In this document: positions 4,887-5,898 of the stretch, piece by piece | Numbering within the stretch: the stretch's first letter is position 1 | How the letters are laid out: every line of letters starts with the position of its first letter | Assembly (NCBI GenBank): GCA_023402505.1 | Contig: JAEYGD010000036.1 | Coordinates: forward strand, 1 to 5,898 | Origin: Actinomycetes bacterium | GTDB taxonomy: Bacteria > Actinomycetota > Actinomycetes > Mycobacteriales > Micromonosporaceae | Direction: 5' to 3' | DNA length: 5,898 nucleotides | Notes under the pieces: model-generated | The model's database searches: none | What the model was told of the DNA's origin: nothing | The model's input: only the letters and a program-made list of their open reading frames with translations | Translations under genes and position numbers: made by a program

Positions 4887-5684
4887 CTACAGCGCGAGGC
4901 AGTTGGGCCGGATCGCCGCGTCGCGCAGCGCCTGGCGGATGACCGTGTACGTGGTGCCGTCCAGCACCAGCCCGACGTGCCCGACCAGGCGGAGCGGGCA
5001 CCACGACTGGATCAGCACGTTGGTCGCCCCGTCCGCGAGTGCCGCGTTGCCGACCGGCCGGACCAGTTCGTCCTGGTTGGTGCGGACGGTGGTGTAGCGG
5101 ACCGCGTCCGGGGTGTCGTCACCGGCGTTGAGGTCGTCGAGGAAGCCGGAGCCGATCGTCATCTGCTGGCAGGCCACGACGCCCGCGCAGCTGCCGAGCC
5201 CGAGGAAGGTGAGGATGTTCGCCACGTACGTCCCGTACTGCGGGGAGCCGAGGCTCACGTACCGGCCGACGGCGCCGGTGCCGCCGAGCCGCTTGAGCCA
5301 GTAGCGGGCCACCAGCCCGCCCTCGGAGTGCCCGACGACGTCCACCCGGGCCGCGCCGGTGACGGCGCGGACCTGCTCGACGTAGCCGGCGAAGGCCCGG
5401 GCGGAGGTGGGGATGTCGCCGAAGCCGAGGCCCGGCAGTTCGTAGACGAACGGACGGAAGCCGTCGGCGCGCAGGCGCGCGGCGAGCGGCTCGTAGACGG
5501 CGGCGAAGCCGCTCAGGCCGCCGACGACGATCACCGGGTTGGCGGTGGTGGCGGGATCGGCGGCGGCCGGCACCGCGGCGGGACCGGGTGCGGTGGGGGC
5601 GGGTGCCGCGACGGCGGCGGCCGGGACGGCGAGCGCCGCGGCGAGGGCGACGGCGAGCAGGGTGACGGTCCTTCGGAGCAGCAT
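4887..5684 (-). CDS. Secreted alpha/beta-hydrolase lipase or esterase
   Basis: A 265-residue exported serine hydrolase expected to cleave lipid or other carboxylic esters outside the cell. The N-terminus is a signal peptide: MLLRR, a hydrophobic core to about residue 20, and an AVAA cleavage region near 24-27. It is followed by an Ala/Pro-rich linker (about 27-48). The mature domain opens with NPVIVVGGLSGF (49-60, oxyanion-hole strand and loop), then the nucleophile elbow GHSEGG (118-123) with Ser120. Asp205 in RTNQDELVRP and His236 in GHVGLV complete a likely triad. The only cysteines are C166, C172, C229 and C262, which suit two disulfides of an extracellular enzyme (pairing inferred). ATG 5684 is supported by GGAGGT 6 bases upstream (5696-5691). 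A promoter precedes it and a hairpin follows it. The substrate is not determined; the small size and GHSEGG fit actinobacterial lipases of the LipA type. Confidence 0.9.
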   Translation of the reverse strand: MLLRRTVTLLAVALAAALAVPAAAVAAPAPTAPGPAAVPAAADPATTANPVIVVGGLSGFAAVYEPLAARLRADGFRPFVYELPGLGFGDIPTSARAFAGYVEQVRAVTGAARVDVVGHSEGGLVARYWLKRLGGTGAVGRYVSLGSPQYGTYVANILTFLGLGSCAGVVACQQMTIGSGFLDDLNAGDDTPDAVRYTTVRTNQDELVRPVGNAALADGATNVLIQSWCPLRLVGHVGLVLDGTTYTVIRQALRDAAIRPNCLAL

Positions 5685-5737
5685 GGCTGCACCTCCGCGT
5701 GGTGGTGGGGTGCGGATGTCCGATCGACCGTGCGACG

Positions 5738-5767
5738 ATGATGCGGCTTCTTATTCAGATTCGTCAA
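5738..5767 (-). promoter_or_regulatory. Promoter candidate for the lipase gene
   Basis: TTGACG (5767-5762) is a five-of-six -35 box. CATCAT (5743-5738), 18 bases on, matches four of six -10 positions. Both lie in the only clearly A/T-enriched patch of the window (about 5738-5797), and the implied leader is about 45-50 bases with a strong ribosome binding site at its end. A housekeeping-type sigma factor is the natural reading. Confidence 0.55.
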
Positions 5768-5807
5768 TGAAAAGTTACGTGCCGGTAATCGTTGTGCCAC
5801 CAGGAAC

Positions 5808-5823
5808 GCATTCCGGCATTCCG
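5808..5823. repeat. Tandem 8-bp repeat GCATTCCG x2 upstream of the lipase promoter
   Basis: Two exact adjacent copies, 5808-5815 and 5816-5823, lie about 40 bases upstream of the predicted -35 box. The first overlaps a short GGAA-N4-TTCC symmetry (5803-5814). An activator site is conceivable, but an 8-bp duplication can also arise by chance. Confidence 0.35.
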
Positions 5824-5861
5824 GCCGTCGTCCCGACCGCCCGGACCCACCACGCGCCGCG

Positions 5862-5875
5862 CCCCCCCCCCCCCC
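5862..5875. repeat. Run of 14 cytosines
   Basis: An uninterrupted C14 tract (G14 on the minus strand) lies close to the right edge, followed by the palindrome CGGGGCCCCG (5878-5887). Nothing coding is recognisable from 5824 to the end. The run is upstream of the lipase promoter and unlike the rest of the window; a length error from sequencing or assembly is quite possible. Confidence 0.9.
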
Positions 5876-5898
5876 GTCGGGGCCCCGGCGGCCCCGGT

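Noticed and set aside
4711..5004. N-terminal extension of the YciI-like protein
   Set aside because: It overlaps the lipase 3' end in another frame and passes through the lipase terminator hairpin; GGGAGG before ATG 4710 gives the better start.
1..5898. tRNA, rRNA, riboswitch, transposase or attachment site
   Set aside because: No cloverleaf-like stretch, rRNA sequence, mobile-element gene or terminal inverted repeats were seen on either strand.

Overview
The window is very GC-rich, with G or C dominating third codon positions, GTG starts and strong GGAGG-type ribosome binding sites. This points to a high-GC actinobacterium. The pyk-tesB order is one I know from other actinobacteria (pykA-tesB1 in mycobacteria), and the style of the intergenic repeats suggests Micromonosporaceae. 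The family assignment is an inference.

All six recognised genes are on the minus strand, so transcription runs from high to low coordinates. In that order they are: a secreted alpha/beta-hydrolase lipase (5684-4887), a small YciI-like protein (4710-4345), pyruvate kinase (4120-2672), acyl-CoA thioesterase II (2438-1554), a cysteine-free Rrf2-family regulator (1433-963) and a TauE/SafE-family membrane transporter that runs off the left edge (846 to beyond 1). No convincing gene lies on the plus strand; the long plus-strand frames are GC-driven shadows. No gene-free stretch exceeds 300 bases. The longest are 2439-2671 (filled by tandem repeats), 4121-4344 (5' region of pyk) and 5685-5898 (lipase promoter, then a 14-C run).

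Functionally the window falls into three parts. The lipase has its own promoter and a strong hairpin after its stop, so it looks monocistronic. Pyk and TesB form a probable co-transcribed metabolic pair. The Rrf2 regulator sits directly upstream of the transporter and has a possible leaderless promoter; a 13-bp palindrome lies in the transporter's 5' region. That suggests a small regulated export module, perhaps for sulfite or another sulfur compound.

The most unusual structure is the pyk-tesB junction. The gap is filled by four tandem 59/59/60/59-bp units. Each unit begins (minus strand) with GTGAGCGCG, the same nine bases that start tesB. The pyk stop overlaps the first unit's GTG as GTGA, and the tesB GTG overlaps the last unit's stop as GTGA. 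In between, the units read as three tiny open frames (20, 40 and 20 codons), each joined to the next by a GTGA overlap. The array therefore looks like a repeat that entered an ancestral 4-base pyk/tesB overlap and kept a stop/start chain intact. The biology of this is unproven.
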